A DNA stretch of 64,000 nt, from assembly GCA_907165065.1 (NCBI GenBank), contig OU015528.1:42523515-42587514 (forward strand), read 5' to 3'. The stretch's first letter is position 1. Every line of letters starts with the position of its first letter. The translations under genes and the position numbers were made by a program. Below the pieces are notes generated by a model that ran no database searches, was not told the origin of the DNA, and was given only the letters and a program-made list of their open reading frames with translations. The DNA is from Caprimulgus europaeus (taxonomy: Eukaryota; Chordata; Aves; Caprimulgiformes; Caprimulgidae). Positions 13,252-28,027 of the stretch are shown here, piece by piece.

Positions 13252-15984
13252 TAACTGTGGGCAGTGACAAAACATCCTTGGCAACTTTAGCTGTACCAGC
13301 TGTATCTGCTCCCTTTGCAAAGCAAAGGAGGAAGACAGGGATGATATCTGTCAGAAGCAGGCGTGGCCACTTCTCAACATCCTGACAGCAGTGAGAGCAG
13401 CAAGCTGGCTCTCCACAACACTCCACACATGTCTCCTTCCCACATCAATCCTGGCTCTAGCTCTGCTTTCTGGCAGGAAGAATTTTTTTTATCATTACTT
13501 TTTGGCCAGCATTGCCAAGAAGCCTTGAGCTGGCTCTGCAAAGCCCCACCGAAATCTCAATGAAAGGCATAACTCTGAGATTTATGTTAGCTTTGGCTCA
13601 GGAGTAAATCTCACCTGCAGCATCCAGATGGCCAGTTTCCATTTGATCTACTCCAGTTTAAGATAGCATGTCCAAAGGTAAGAGTTGGCCAAACAGTAAA
13701 CAAGAGTTCAGTTCCTGCACCAGCAGAGAGCATATTGCATTCCTAAATACCTCTGAGTGACACAAACATCCCTGCAAAAAGCATCCTGCACCTCGAAAGC
13801 AAAGGGCTGCAGTAGCTGCCTCTCTTCAACCTAGAGAACTTTTCTCCGAGGCCACTGTGTTGCATTGCTCCAAGAATCAGATTTATCTCCTCAGCATACC
13901 AGCTCTTGGCAGACCTACCTAGTAAATACTCAACACATAGTATGACACTTGGACTGTTACTCTGTCATGGACATACCTTAGAGTCCTGTTATTATTCTCC
14001 TTCTCAGCTGTGGCAAAAGTTACCTCAGGAAGCCTGAAGAGCAGTATCAGTAATGATAGTGGGCCCTGGGATCTGCCTAGGGCCTCCAGTAGGGCTCCAT
14101 CCCCCTGCACTGATAATAGAGTAGCTATTTCTACTAGTTTGTCAGCACCTAATATATTACACAAAAAGCAGAACGATCTAGTGGCTTGGTTAGCAGTAAC
14201 CAAAATAGTGGGGAAAAAAAACCCTAACCAAATAAAACAACACTAGGAAAAAAACAAAAACAAAAAACAACAACCCACAAACAGAAAGAACACTGTAGTG
14301 GTTTGTAACTTAATTTCAGTTTCCAGCTCACCTGTTATTTTCCATTGTGAATACTACAAGAAATTTCACATATGAAGGTCCAGCCTTTATGAGTATGATT
14401 TTTATTTTTGAGACACCTTTGACTCAGAACAGTGAATTTTTCTCTTTTAAACTTAATTTCTCAAGTATTTCTTTGCCATACAGACATAGACCATATAGAC
14501 TACAACTTCTGCATCAGTGAACCATAGACTATGTACGAATATCTCCAATTGGGAGTAATGGCATACAGATTCATAGCTCTGGGTTTCTGCTGAGAGAGTT
14601 GAATAGTACTTGGCACCAGGCTGAAAATAGGAAGCTGCAAATTACAGGGTCTTTGGCAAAAGTCTGAAAAAATTTAGTAAATATTAATAATCCAGGTCAG
14701 CTGCACAGGTAGCTCACTGTGTTGCCTTCAGTTGGTCTCTGTCAGCAAAACCACAAGTATCTCACCTGAAATAAGATTTAGTGGTCCCCATACACATGAA
14801 TACACACAGTATCAAGTAAGACAACCATAAAATTTACCTAGCAAACTGCACAACAACTGGCAGGAGATATCTGTCTGCTCCTTGAAAGATTAATGGCAAA
14901 CCACCAATGTCCTTCATGCCTAGCTTCATACAGATTTGTTTGTTATTTATTATTCATGGGGCAGCTGAAAGAAAATTCTAGGATGATTGACCCCTATTTA
15001 GTAAGTGGTACAGGGTGCACAAGGGAAAAAAATTTGAAAAGGCCTCCTGTATGAAAAATGACAATAAGCAGACAATTCACATTCTAGTAGCTCTCATGCT
15101 GCCTGTAGGATTCACAAAAGAGAAGAGTGTGAATTGATTTGTCCAGAAACAATGAGTTACTGCCTTTTTAATTCTGACAAGTGTGAAGTGCAAGAATAAA
15201 GGTCAGGAAATATCAGCACAAGTCATACTTGAGCAATGAAGATTTTAACAGGTACCTGCATGCTGGGCTACTTTAGTCTTCAGGTTGCACTCTTTGTCTT
15301 AAAGGGTATCAAGGATAAGCAATAACCTTTCACCAAGCTGCTTTGAGATTCAGGGAGATGGGACTGGATGGCTTTTACAAGAGATGGCAAAAGAAAGTTA
15401 AGGACTTGCAGACAGACTGTTATTAACCTACCAAGATTGGGGCAGATACATGAAATGTGAGAAGAGATCAGGAAGGAAAATACTCCATAAGGACTTGTTT
15501 ACTAACACAGGTTACACTTTTATCTGGATTTTATGGAGGCATATGGAACTGTGACATCTCTCTCCTTACATTTGGATGGTTTATGTATCACTCCTTATAG
15601 TTTCAAAACAACTGTGAGAAAATGGGGAGAATCTGTTGTTAATAAAAATTTCTCAGGGTTTCCAGGAATGTTCAGCTTTCCTGGAGGGAAAAGTTCAAGT
15701 ACTAACTCAGTAACCCATCATGTCATGCTGTCAGCTTGTTTGGTCTCTCCTTTAAAAAATGTTTGTACAACTAGCACTGAAATCTTTTCCAGCACTGAGA
15801 GCAGCCCTACAACATGAAACCGTAACAAGTGCCTAGTGAGTAGGACCACCCCTCGTGTTATATGGTATTCTTTTTCAACTCTCAAAAATTAGATACTATT
15901 TGGGAAGTGCATGTGACTGAGGACACACTCTCTCCTTTCCCCTTGGAAAAGGGAGTGCTAGAGGGGACCTCCTTGTCTATCGCC
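13252..15984. other. Intergenic, no gene recognised
   Basis: Mixed-composition sequence between the young and the ancient CR1, containing the A/C tract at 14212-14283. No splice-bounded exon or RNA gene was seen. Confidence 0.6.
14212..14283 (+). repeat. A/C-rich low-complexity tract
   Basis: A-rich sequence with CCCTAACC, AAACAAC and ACAACCC units over about 70 bases. One CCCTAA hexamer occurs, but it is not tandem, so this is not an interstitial telomere repeat. Confidence 0.75.
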
Positions 15985-16545
15985 TCTAGTATTCACAAAT
16001 GTGTCTTATCTGAATCTGAATCAGCTGATAACATCTGCAGCAAAGTTCCAGAAGTTTGCTGCCCAATGAAAAAAGAAATCTTTCCTTTTACTGACTTTAA
16101 GCTTATCCTCTACTAATTTAATCAAGTAGCATAGGCCACAGTTCCACACTCAGTGTATCCACCACCTTCATTCTATCACAGACCTCAACCGTCTGTTTTC
16201 CAAACTAAACAGTCCCAGATTTTTTAGTCTCTTCTCTTAAAGCAGCAGCTCCATCCTCTTGATCATCGTAGCTGCCCTTTTCTATACCTTCTCCACCTTC
16301 ACTAAATCCTTCTTGAGATGCAGAGACCAGGATTGCACATGGTACTCAAGGTGGAGGCACATCAGGTTTCAAGTAACAGAAAATTGTGCCCCCTGTACTC
16401 TTCTCAATATACTTCCTGATGATGCCCAACATTTTAAGGGCTTATTTGGCTATGCTGCACACCGAGTTGATTTTGGCAACAGCAACTCTAAGATCTCTTT
16501 CCCAAGTTGTAATGGTCAGTTTCAAGTTCAGCATTATGTAAGCAT
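15985..16545 (-). mobile_element. Ancient CR1 (amniote-wide type), highly diverged
   Basis: Read on the minus strand, the segment follows the pattern of old CR1 ORF2 3' regions shared by birds, turtles and crocodilians: a CCAAGATCT-like block, AATGTTGGGCATCATCAGGA, then CTGTTTAGTTTGGAAAACAG leading into a GAGGTCT block, then a degraded part with AAAGGAAAGATTTCTT. Many substitutions and indels have destroyed the reading frame. The core 16170-16545 is clear; the part below 16130 is only weakly recognisable. Confidence 0.8.
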
Positions 16546-19500
16546 GATTTAGATTATTAGATTACTAATGCAAATATAGAACTCAAGCATGTTTTGATAC
16601 TATACCTAAAATGAAAATGCAAACCAACCCTTTTTGCAGTTCTTGGAACATGGGTTTATTTCATCCTTTGACAAGTTATGTACCCTAAAATCTGATAACT
16701 GTTTTCAAGGAAAAAAAGTTACAATATCTCAGAAAACTAATTTTGTAAGCATTTGCTTGGGTGTCTGAAGTACAGCAGGCTACTATCAAAAGAGGTCTGC
16801 TTGCTTTTCAGGACTAAAATTTAAAGCAGATATCCTTCTAAGTTTGGCAAGCTCTTAGTTTTATTTTTGTATTTATATTTATATAATGATTGTAAATTTA
16901 ACAGTATTAATTCATTGAGAATTGATTTCATTAGGCATTGCACTTTTGATAAATCATCAGAACTGTCACCACAGACAACATATAAAGCAGTTATATTAAA
17001 ACAAATTAAATATTGGATGTTATAGCTAAGTTTGATAGATAAATTTTAAGGATAAGGCCAAAACTGAAGCAGGTCATAGGATAAAATTTCCCTATGTGCT
17101 GAAGGTTGTGGTCAAACTATATACTATGGGTCCCACTTTTAAACTATGGCATTGAGGGGAATTCCACCTATTGTAAACTAGAGCTGTTTATTGATTTTGC
17201 AGATATTTTTAATAGTTAACTGGACTCTCACATATGTATATGGAGATCACCTGCCTCAGATGATTGCTTTTACTCTAAGTGAACTTGGCCGTTTTGCTGA
17301 ATTTCCTCCTTGTTTTCTACCAGGATGTTTTGGAAGTGGACTAGACAGCAGCCCCGCCGATTGCTACAAAAACAGCATTTAGCAGACAGGAACATGGATT
17401 TGTGCCAAAAACAACTGACCTGGTTATCCTGACTAGGTAAATATCAGAATATTGGTTGGAAAGAGTCTGAAAGAAGTGCATTCATGTCTTGATTCTAAAA
17501 TCCTGTTCATTGATACATTTGCCAAAAGGAATGAAAAATAAAGACAGGAAACAGTCACTGTAGAAAACCACTGGATGCTTGTTCTACACTGTGTAAACTG
17601 CCGGAATATTCTTGGTCCTTGCCTTTTTATATGAATTCAGTCTACTGAAATTTGTATGAGTTGAAGACATATGTTTGAAATTGATGCACAGGCTGGAGTT
17701 TAAACCAGTGCTGTTGGGTTTGATAGGCCCAAAAGAAAACACCTAAACATTTTAATTTAATATTTCCTCAGTCGTGAATAATTTCCTCCCTGTACAGGTA
17801 ACAACAACTTGCCTCCCACCTTCCCTAGTGAGAGACCAAGCAAGCTCAAGATACAGAAGTGAAGGCTTACAGGGAAATCCCCCTGCCTCTGCATCTTGGA
17901 CCCTTGTCATTTCAACACTCATTATTCTATGTCTGGCAAAGATGTCTTGCTAGCTCTCATTCTACAGGACTATGTCTTCTCACAGGAGGATAGCAGGGAG
18001 AAAAGAAACACACTAGGAGATGGTGTCACCCAGTTTAGTCGATAAATTTGCCTTGCCAGCAGGTCTGTGCTCTGCCTCTACCTGGGGCTCAGACAGGGCC
18101 CCTCATTAACTCTCTGCTGTGCTAACTGTACGTTTTGGCTTCTGTCATGCAAAAACAAAGAGAGGTTGTCAGAATACCTTGGGATGTCCTCATCAGCAAA
18201 TCCTTTTGAAAAATCCTGGTTTTTGGGACAACATGGACCATTCCAATGCCAGAATATTGACTGTTGAAGGAATGTTCTTCACCTCAAGAACACTTTATCA
18301 GGACAGTCTGCTGAAGAAAGGGCTGGTTCTGAGGGTAGCAAGGAAATCATTCTGATTCCACATCCCTCTTAACTTGGATAGAAGGATTTCAGCAAGGGTC
18401 TCCAGTGGTGTTATCCAACACATCAGAGTCTGCGGGGGCACCTTTATGGATATGAGAGGAAAGTGCAGCTCTTCTAAGTTTGGATATGATGCTGCTGGGA
18501 ATCAAGAAGGTCATTTTCTATAACTGGAAACAAATTTCAAAAGCAGGCTGACTTGTTTGATGTTTTCAGACATGCCAGCTTAAAGCTAATCAGGCAAAGT
18601 AATTTTTTCTAGTCCTCTGAGTTTTGAGCTAATGTGTTCTGCTGGCTAAAGGATTTGGTAGTAACCCCACCATAAACACCCATGAAATCTGAGATGTCTT
18701 TTGTTTCCATGTGATTCATGCAGACACCTGTAGCAAGTCCAGCAGTCACTACAGAGATTGACTTAAAGGAGGTAAAAATTATGTTTTATTTATCAAAAAT
18801 GAAATAGCTAAAAAAGAGCTGAGTAAAGTTGAAGAGTTCAAGCAAATTAGTGCTAAAAGAAGGGCAAAGAATAAAACGTCATTGCCATTCTCTCTTGTAA
18901 GTGGGGCAGAAAATGTGAGTCCCTCCTGATTTGTTTATCATCATCTGAGAAGGGGCAGCCAGCCTCAGAGCTGTGCTGGACTGCAGCACTCCTCACTGCT
19001 GCTTTCATAACAGTATAATCCACACTGATTCTGCTCTGAGCAAATCTGAGCACACAAGTGCTCTGAAATAACACTAGGTGCAATTCCTTCCCACTTGGTA
19101 CCCAGGACAAATAGTTCCCCCAGTGTGAGCAGGAGAACTTTCATGAGTGAAGGTTAAAAAATGTGGTTCATGTTCATATACTTCAAATGAGCTTTCTTCC
19201 CATATGTATAGAAAGGTAAACCTCTTCCTTCTTTCCCAGGAAATTAACATCTGTGTTCATTAGTTTCCACATTCTCAGTTTTCAGGAAGAGCTGTAATCC
19301 AGCTATAGTCATACCTCCCAACTTTTAATTTCCAGAGCAGTGCGGACTTTCAGGCGCTCACAGCATTCCTCCTAACACATCCTTGCTACCCATGAGAGAA
19401 GAATCAAACCTACCATATCAGCTTGCCATCACTCTCTGTAACAGCACACTTGGCAAGAGGGGGGAAGGAAGAAGGGGAGAGCAGGGAGCTCTGCTGAGGT

Positions 19501-20827
19501 TGTAGCTGTATGAATAAAAAATTTTCATCTCTCCTAGACTTTGATAGAAAAATTATTTGTTTCTTCTCACCTCAGGGATGTCTTTGGCTGGAGTTTAAGA
19601 TTTAGAAAACAGAAAACCAGATCACGTTTTAAGAAAACACTTCAAAGTCTTAAATATCATCTGTATTTTAGATATCACAAAGACTTATCTGCTATTCACC
19701 TCCCCACTGAGCCCCAGGTTAACATTTCAGGGCAATTTCTATGGATTACATCATGCCAGGATACCTGATTGTTGCTGCTCTGGTTGATGTTTTACCAGCA
19801 GGCTGCTGACAGTCAGCTTGTGTTCCTACCCTGCACAACACTGAAAGCAGACAGTTTATGGGAAAAAACCATGGGGAAGGACACTGATAGGAAAACAGCT
19901 GTTTAAACAGATAAGTATCTGAATGGTTCCTGACTGGGAGATAACTTTTAGCAGTCTTTGTTGACGTGGACAGACACAAGAAAAATTTTGGAGCCACCCA
20001 TCTATAACTCCAGTCTGCAGGCAGAAAGGTTGGCCATGTAACAACTTTATCTTTTGACAGAAAAAAGCCTTTCAGTTAAAGAACAACAGGTCTAAAAAGT
20101 GCTGAACCAATCCTCCTGAGTAAGGGCCAAGTCCTACTCCATCCAAGGAAATTTTGGAAGGGGCTGTGAAAGTGCTGCCACATGTGCTGACGGAGGGCAG
20201 GGGCAAGCATTTCTTCTCGAGGTCAGGTAAGGAGCACTTCCAGAAAAGGAAGAGCAAATGCTCATGCTGCAGCCAGAAAGAGAGATACAGGCTGATGGTT
20301 TAAGCAGACACTCCCTTCCCAGCAAGAGCATTTGCAAGAAGATTATGAACATCTTATATGAAGGTGTGCAGCAGATGAATCTGTGTAGTTAAATGAACTA
20401 TCTTATTTCGGGCAAGCCATCCCTCCCCTCCTTCTCTTCCCTTCTACCACCACCACCAATTCCCCACATAATTTTAAAGCAAACTGCTGCCCCTCAGCAA
20501 CCAGGGCTGTCATTGGAGAAAGAACATTCATCCTCACAGAGCACAACCACTCCACTCCCAGCACTGCTGCACACCCCCACAGATGGGGAGATACGCAGCA
20601 CATAGGCACATGCCCAGAAGGGGTGGCAGGGCCAAGTCACAAGTGGTGAAGACATCTCTTTTTTCAGCAGTCTGATCATAAGTATGAGCAATAGTCAAGA
20701 ACTTGACAGATTATCTTTCCTCTTTTCTTTTTTCCAGAAAAAATAGTCTTTGGATGGATTTCAAATCAGGTGGTAAAGTCCTGGTAACAGAAGCTGTTTT
20801 CCACTAATTATTATTAGTGGAATTATA

Positions 20828-20906
20828 TTATTAGTATTATTATTATTGTTGTTATTGTTATTGTTGTTGTTGTTGTTGTTGTTGTTATTATTATTATTAT
20901 TATTAA
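20828..20906 (+). repeat. TTA/TTG trinucleotide microsatellite
   Basis: The array begins as interrupted TTA units, passes through about eight to nine pure TTG units near 20860-20886, and ends as about seven TTA units. It is likely length-polymorphic. A small perfect hairpin (8-base arms, 4-base loop) precedes it at 20801-20820. Confidence 0.95.
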
Positions 20907-23900
20907 GAATAAAAGTGATACTGCTTGCCCAGATCTTTTTTTAAAAAAGATAAAAGAGCATTTTTTCCTTCTGGTAGTTTCCAGTTGTGACAGAAAGCCT
21001 TGGTGAGGGCAGTGGTCATATGAGAGCATGCAGTAGCCCTCTGGACAGGATCTAAAGCAGGACAGGTGGCACTGGTGTGTCATACTGTCCATGGCATCAT
21101 TTAAAGCAGTTTTAGGATCTGAAGCAAGCTCACTGACAGCCACTGCTGCCTCCCTGGGGACAAGGAGCAGGTAACTAGCTGGGATCACCAAGGGTGTCTG
21201 GCTGCCTGGTCAGCTGAAGAAGCACCAGCCTCTGGGCCTCTCCCACAGGTGACCCATGACCCATCCTGTCCTGCTCCCACCTGAAGAAACCTGGATCTGA
21301 TACCTCCCCAAAAGCAGCAGTTAGTGACAGATTCAGCTCTTCCTTACTCCTTCCCTCCCCTTTTTTCCCCTCTTTAACATTCCTTCTGACTCCATAGTCC
21401 CAGCTCCAGCTTCGACATTACCTTGCAACCTTCTTTCTGTAGAAAGTGGTTTCATACTGCAGGAAGTCACAGTTCCTTTCAACTTCACCAAAGTATATCA
21501 CCTCTTGTCGTCCACCTGCATTTTCAATAAAACAGATGAGTTATAACCTGTGGGTATTTTGCATAACAAAATGATAGATAAAAATTTTCCCCTTTCATCA
21601 AATTGTTTTATCTCCCATGCCATGTGAATGGCAGAAAGAAGAAAGCCCAGAAACTCATCTAAAGAAAAACAGAGTTTGTCTCTTCTCTTCACTCTGTGTG
21701 GTGCTCAGCAGTGAGATGGTAGCTACCACACCACTGCCACAGAAAACAAGCCCTCTAGGGCACTGCTCAACCCTGGCTGCCCCTACCACAAACACTGACA
21801 TGAGCAGGTAAGTGATACCTTCAGTATCCCTTTGGATACAGCAGTTTTGTCCTGGTAGTAAGTTATTCTCAGCTGGTTTCCATCTGTAGCCCAACTCAGT
21901 CTCTGCCAGGAGAATCCAACCACATCTTGGATGTGTAATTTTAAGGGAACGTGACATCTGGGGTAGGGAGAGAGGATGGGGAAAGTATTGCACAGCACCA
22001 CAATACTGTGGCTATTCAGTTGAAACACGTGCCAACTGTGGTAGTTTCAACGAGCTGTTTACAAAAAAAAAGGAAGATTAGATGAAAATTAATGCTATTG
22101 ATGCCTGTAGCATGGGCATTGTGTAAGAATGGGATTTTATGAAAAGACTGTAAAACTTTGTGTTCTGAAGAGTACTAAGCAATGGTAATCTGTCTATAAA
22201 ATCATACAGGAGTGCTCCAAGGGCAGCAAAGACACTGAGCAGACAAGAGCAAAGGAACTCCTACACAGCCATGCATATAAACAGCTGTTAGCAAAAGTGC
22301 AGAAAACAAACTTAAAACAGTGTCCAAATGGAAAGCATAGCTTCATACCATGAAAGCATTTTACATTCTCACAAGTATGGAGGCGAAGGGAATAGGAGTG
22401 GGATTTCACAGCCAAGAACATGGAGAGGCTTCACAACACTCTGTGACGGAGCCAGGATTAATCCCCCTGGAAGTCTCTGTGTGATTAGTCTAATGTTAGG
22501 TTCAGACAGAACAGTTATCCACTTTTCTGGTGGTACAAAGAGTGACAGCATAACATGGGAAAGTCATGGATTAATTTAGCTCTGCCTTCTAAACTGAGCT
22601 AAAATAATCCATTGAGAAAGATACCTGCACAGCACTGTGGATATTACACCAGTCCAAACAAATAGAAAATTACTAGTCTCAGAGAGAAGGAATTAAAGGT
22701 GAAGGAAATGAGAACAGGGAAGTCTTAGGGCACCAAAATGTAGAATGAATAGAATTTAAAGTTCAGACTTCCCTCTTTAACTGTAGAAAATGTGAAGTAA
22801 CATGGATTATCTTAACCCACATTCACTGAAGTTTAAGCAAGAGTATGTATCTTTCTTTGCCTTGACTGTGGTTCAGAACATTCATGTATACATTTAGTGC
22901 ATCAATGATGAACAGTATATTAAGATATACTGATTAGATTGAGAGTCATTGGCTTTAGAGTGAAAAGAAGCAGTCGGACAATTGGGAGGAACCCCCATAA
23001 GTGAGCAAATATAGTGTCTTCTAAGAAGGAAAAGACAGAGAAGATGGGTGTTGAGGAAAGCATGGGAAGGAGGCCTTGTCAAATACTGCAGTCCTTTCAG
23101 AAGTCACCTATCACAAGAACAAGAAAGAAGCTTTGAGGAAGAAGCTAGGGCAGACAAACAAGACATGGAGACTGTACGCACAAGACAGCAAGACAGAGAG
23201 GTGGAGGTGTTAAACAAAGAAAGCAAGACACTGTTGGATTCCTCCACTCTTTCCAAACTGTTCTCAGTGTCTTTGTCAAGAGGAGCTGATGTCTTTTGGA
23301 TTGGATGCATTTGGCAAGATGCAGGCATATGTGTTTGGCTTCCAAAAAGAGATACACTGAATTTTGGAAAAGACATCTAAGTGAGATAGTATAATGAGTG
23401 CACTGGTTTTATGAGGACACAAAAGAGATAGCTAAAGACACTGGTCCCATTTTTAGATGGCTAAATTTTGATTTGGAGAATTCGTCTTTAGGAGATCTTA
23501 TTTGAGTCCCATTACATCACAGAGTATACCTGCCACCCTGTAAACACGCCCTTGGAGCAGCTCACATGAGGTTTTCAGATTGGGCATGGACTATTTCAGT
23601 TCATACACTTATTTGGAGTGCCCTTTTCCCCAGCTGTCCACAACTTTGAAAAGCTCAAGTTAAAAATTGTCATAAGCCTGGCACAAAGCAGGTGACAGTT
23701 TTAGCAGGTTAGCTTACTTGGGTTCACAAGACTAGGAGAAACTTTCTCCAAACTTACCACCTTTTCTATACTCTCTATGTGCTATGGGCTCCCAGGTGCT
23801 GTGCTGGCAGCACTCCCTTTGCTGCACCTTGCACCGATCGCCCTTCCTGCAGCAGGAGCAGCCAAATCCCGTGGTCGAGTGCAGGAGGAAGGCAGGCAGT

Positions 23901-26900
23901 AAGCACACCCACTGCACATGCAGCAGTCAGTGTCCAGTGTTCAATACATGAAATGACATTATTCCCTAACTGCATGACATAATCACATCATCATGTATCC
24001 CACTGCAGGAATCTCACCCAGTTCTTACAGGTCTTCAAGTTCTCAGTGCTGGATGCCAGCTTATGGTTGCTGTGATAAACACCCAAGGAAGGACTTATGA
24101 TAGGACAGTGATATTCACCCACCAGAAGTGGAAAGAGGCTCTCTAGCTTTTAAACTGTAGTAATTGCTTCACCCTTGTTTATCCTATTCTTTCTTGTCAG
24201 TTGAACAGGAATTTAAAAGCAGAACTGAATTTTTTTATATATATAAACATTTGTGGTAAGCACTGAGCCACAACAGTGTCGCAACCAAAACACAGTTGCT
24301 CAACAGCACCTGTTAGTGCAATTACTTTGACATAAAATATGTTCTTTACTGTTGTCTACAGGGAAAGCCAGCAGCAGCCTGTCACCCTGCAGCTCCAGCT
24401 GGCAACAAAATTTGTTACCTTGATCTTGCACAATATTGCAGATGAAAATAACAGAATTCCAGTGATCAAACTTGGTTTTCACTTATTACCAAGTGCAAGC
24501 TATGCCCTGCAACCAGATAACCTTGAGCAACACAACTAAACCAAGATGCTTATTTACACATAAATACATTCATGGGACATGAATTAATATGCATCAAGGA
24601 AAGCATCCTCAAGGGCATATTTTTACTTTACTTTTTTTCCATGGCTGAGTTAGTGCTAGAGAGAAGGCAGAGTGTTAACAAGTGTCATCTATTTGTGTGT
24701 TCTCACAGATTCTTCCACAGTCCTAAATAGAGGGAGACTCCAAAGTGGCTAAAGACAAAGGCAACTATATAATTAAGATCTGATCAGAAGTTCTGCCATG
24801 TTTCTCCTAAAATAACTCTCACTGTAGAGTGTACAGTGCAGATGTTATCCATATATTTATGGTTAAGGAGTTTTATGTCTGTTAAAGACTTTTTTCTAAG
24901 AGATCTGTGAGAGATAAGAGAAGTGAGCAAGAGCAAGCCAGGGAGGTTCAAGTTAATGGCAATGGGGCATGTACTTCTGATGGGAAAGGTGTACAGGTTC
25001 ATAAATTTTAAAAAGATTAAACTGTATTAGCCAGTGTGGAAGGGCAAAGAGACACATCTTAGCAAATCTACAGGAAGCCTAATCCATAGGTTCCCTGGGG
25101 AACCATAAGAAATGGGGACATTGCCTGACAGTGGGCTCTTCAAGCAGATTTTTATACATCTATGTGCAAGAAGCAACATAGGGAAATAGTGTGGTAGGCA
25201 AGTGCTGTCCAATGCCTTCTGGAGGGCTCGGGAGTGGCACAGCTCTCTACCTTCTATACAGAATTCTAACACAAGTATGACAATTTGGCTCTGAAGGTGT
25301 CTACATGGTTTTGACACCATTACAGCAATGTATAGTGACTTACAGAGAGTTTATACAGTCACGCTAAGGCCAACTTTGGAATAAAAGGCAGAAAAAAGTT
25401 AAGAAGCAAGCAGATGGAAAGATAAAATTTTAATCTGACTGTGAAACAAAAGAGCACGAAAGAGATGCTAAAGTTATCATGGGCAGTTTTTAGTATCAGG
25501 CTGATGGACCAAATACCGAGTCAATACTTAGAATACGCACTGGTTGAGGTCTTTTCTCAATGGCCCATAGGGTAAGATCTTATTGTATGTATTAGCATAG
25601 AGCAAGGTCTGCAGAGAAAAGGGAGTGCTGGGAGCCGGTAAAATTCATGTTGCACCACACTGAGCCAGGGAAAATGGAATGAAAGTGGAGCCCTGTAAAA
25701 GGCATAAAGGATACTCAATAAGAAATGGAATTTGAGAAACCTGAAAGGGGACCCACCAGCCTATGTTTAGTATCTATTCACAGCAGTGAGTAGCAGACTG
25801 GGAAAGGTCTCTAAGCTTGTTGTTCATTTTTCTATTTTTATATATTCTTTTTAGCTTTAAAATTGGAAAAGAAAGAATCTCAAAAAATGAGCAAAAAGCA
25901 TACAAAAGGACACCTGAGGGAAAAAGGTTGATCTTTATAACTTGTAAAGCTAATATTATATAACAACAGAAGGAATAAATGTCAAAAAAAACCCATTGTG
26001 TACAGTGCTAGCAAAAGGGCATTACTCATAGCCTGATATAAACAACTAACAACTCCCATCTGGCAACAAAAGTCTTTGCAAAGGGAAATACACTAGAACT
26101 TCTGACGTTGATAGCTGAGGCCTGTTATGGGAAATGCCTGCAGGATCCAACTGTGATTGCAGCAGAAGGAAGGGAAATGACATGCTCATGTCCAAAATAG
26201 CTTGAAGTCCCACAGTATTTGAGGCATTTCAAAATAGCATATGTTCAGAAATGAAAAGCAAGTAAAAGTGGACAGCAGGTACAGAGTAGTTCAGGCAGCT
26301 GAGCTCTGAGATGGCCCCTTGCCCCTGACTTTTCATGACATAGCATCCACGTAACCATCAGCCCTAACATCCCATTTGGAGGAGGGAAGAGCAGAGCCAG
26401 GTGGCGGTGGTTCAAACTGAAAAATATAGGTGAAACTATTTAGGAGGAGAAAAACAGAAACTAAAAATGAGGAATTTTTTATAATTCCAGTGAAGAAATT
26501 GACAAATTTAGCCCAAAAGAGCCTTGCTGTGAGATTCAGTGGGCTTTGGCTCATGTCCATAGGCTAAACACTTTCTCTGGCAAATCTACAGAGTGATTCA
26601 GCTCCAAACACAGCCAAATTCAAAAGCCCTATTCATGTTCTAAAAAAGGCAACTGGACATCATTTGATGGTCCCAGTTGCACAATTGTCTTCAAACAGGT
26701 GGCAGAAACAACATCCGTCACCAGCCAGAAAACCAAAGAGAAAGTCAGGAGCTTGTGCTAGAGCAAGATTTTACATCTAACACTCATACTGTGAAAACGA
26801 TGTAAAATTTTCCATTGAGAATACTGTTTTTGAAAGCACTGAACAGATTCATTCTTTCTTCTGTCAAGGTTTTCTGCTGTGAGCAAGAGAAGGCTGAATT

Positions 26901-27985
26901 ATATGCAAGCAGCACCAGCCTCTGATATACAGAGGCTAAAATGCAGATAATATATCTCATGCCTTGGAATACCCAAGCAGAAGTTGCTTCAGTGATTATA
27001 TAGTTTTATAGCTGAACCAAGTATTTCTGATTAATATGTTTCTGTTTCTCCACAACCCCCAGGGAATTTAAGGGAAAAAAAAAATAAAAAAAAATCAGGC
27101 TTTACCTATCTGATAGGGAGAGAGACTAAAATGTAATAGGAAAACATTTAAACAGTGATTATTGATATTTACATTTTGACATTTTTAAAATTAAAAGACT
27201 TATTTGGAAGAGGTGAAATGCTTATTTTAATATTTTTCTAAATTTAATTTTTACTTTTCCTTTCAAAAGACCATTTTTTAACTTTAAAACAATCCAGCTG
27301 ACAAGGAAAAAGATGTTGAAGATCTCACAAATTTAATAAAAGGTTTTGAATGTAGCTTATAATTTTAATAGTTTATCTCCTGCATGACTCAGACTCCTCG
27401 CTCCTCACATTTCTCCCTGGCTTTTCAGATTTGGGCAAATGAACAAAAACATCTATTGTTTACATGGTTTGAACAATGACACAGGATGAATCTGCAATAT
27501 GTAGTGATTCTCCAAGAGAACAAGCAATATCATGGCAAGAAACAAACAGTTCCTTATGAGAAGAGCATTGCTGAATTCCCTGTTTCTTTGTGCTCTCTGT
27601 AAACAGTTCATGCGGCATCAATGCCTGTAGCACACCTTCCCTGTCTTAAGGCAATATTCCTTACATATTATTGACTACTGTAAAAAGATACAGGACAATA
27701 CAACATCAATCCCTACGGGTTCACAATATGAGTAAATGTTGGATAGTGTTGCAGCACAAATTTATCCTAGAAACCCCTAGATGAGCGAAAGCAAAGAATA
27801 TAACTAACTTTCCAAGTAAGTAGAAGGCAAGTTTTTCATCATCAGTGAAGAAAGCCTGTCTATGCTTTAAATCACCAAAATATCCTCAGAGACTTCAGTG
27901 GGCACAGGAATTCAAGAAAGCATGCACCAGCCTCTCTTCTACAGAGAATTTATTTCCTTTTGTCTTGAACTTAATGTAGGGGCGG

Positions 27986-28027
27986 TTTTGCTTTCTTTTT
28001 TTTTTTCTTTTCTTTTTTTTTTTTTCA
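27986..28027 (+). repeat. T-rich tract ending in CAG
   Basis: Two T runs with interspersed C and G end in TTTTTCAG. It resembles a splice acceptor, but no open frame or donor follows, so I class it as low-complexity DNA. Confidence 0.7.

Noticed and set aside
14221-14228. CCCTAA telomere-like hexamer
   Set aside because: Single occurrence inside an A/C-rich tract, not a tandem telomeric array.
21000-21191. 122-codon minus-strand frame at 20823-21191
   Set aside because: Its C-terminal part translates the TTA/TTG microsatellite into Ile/Thr runs, so it is a repeat artefact.
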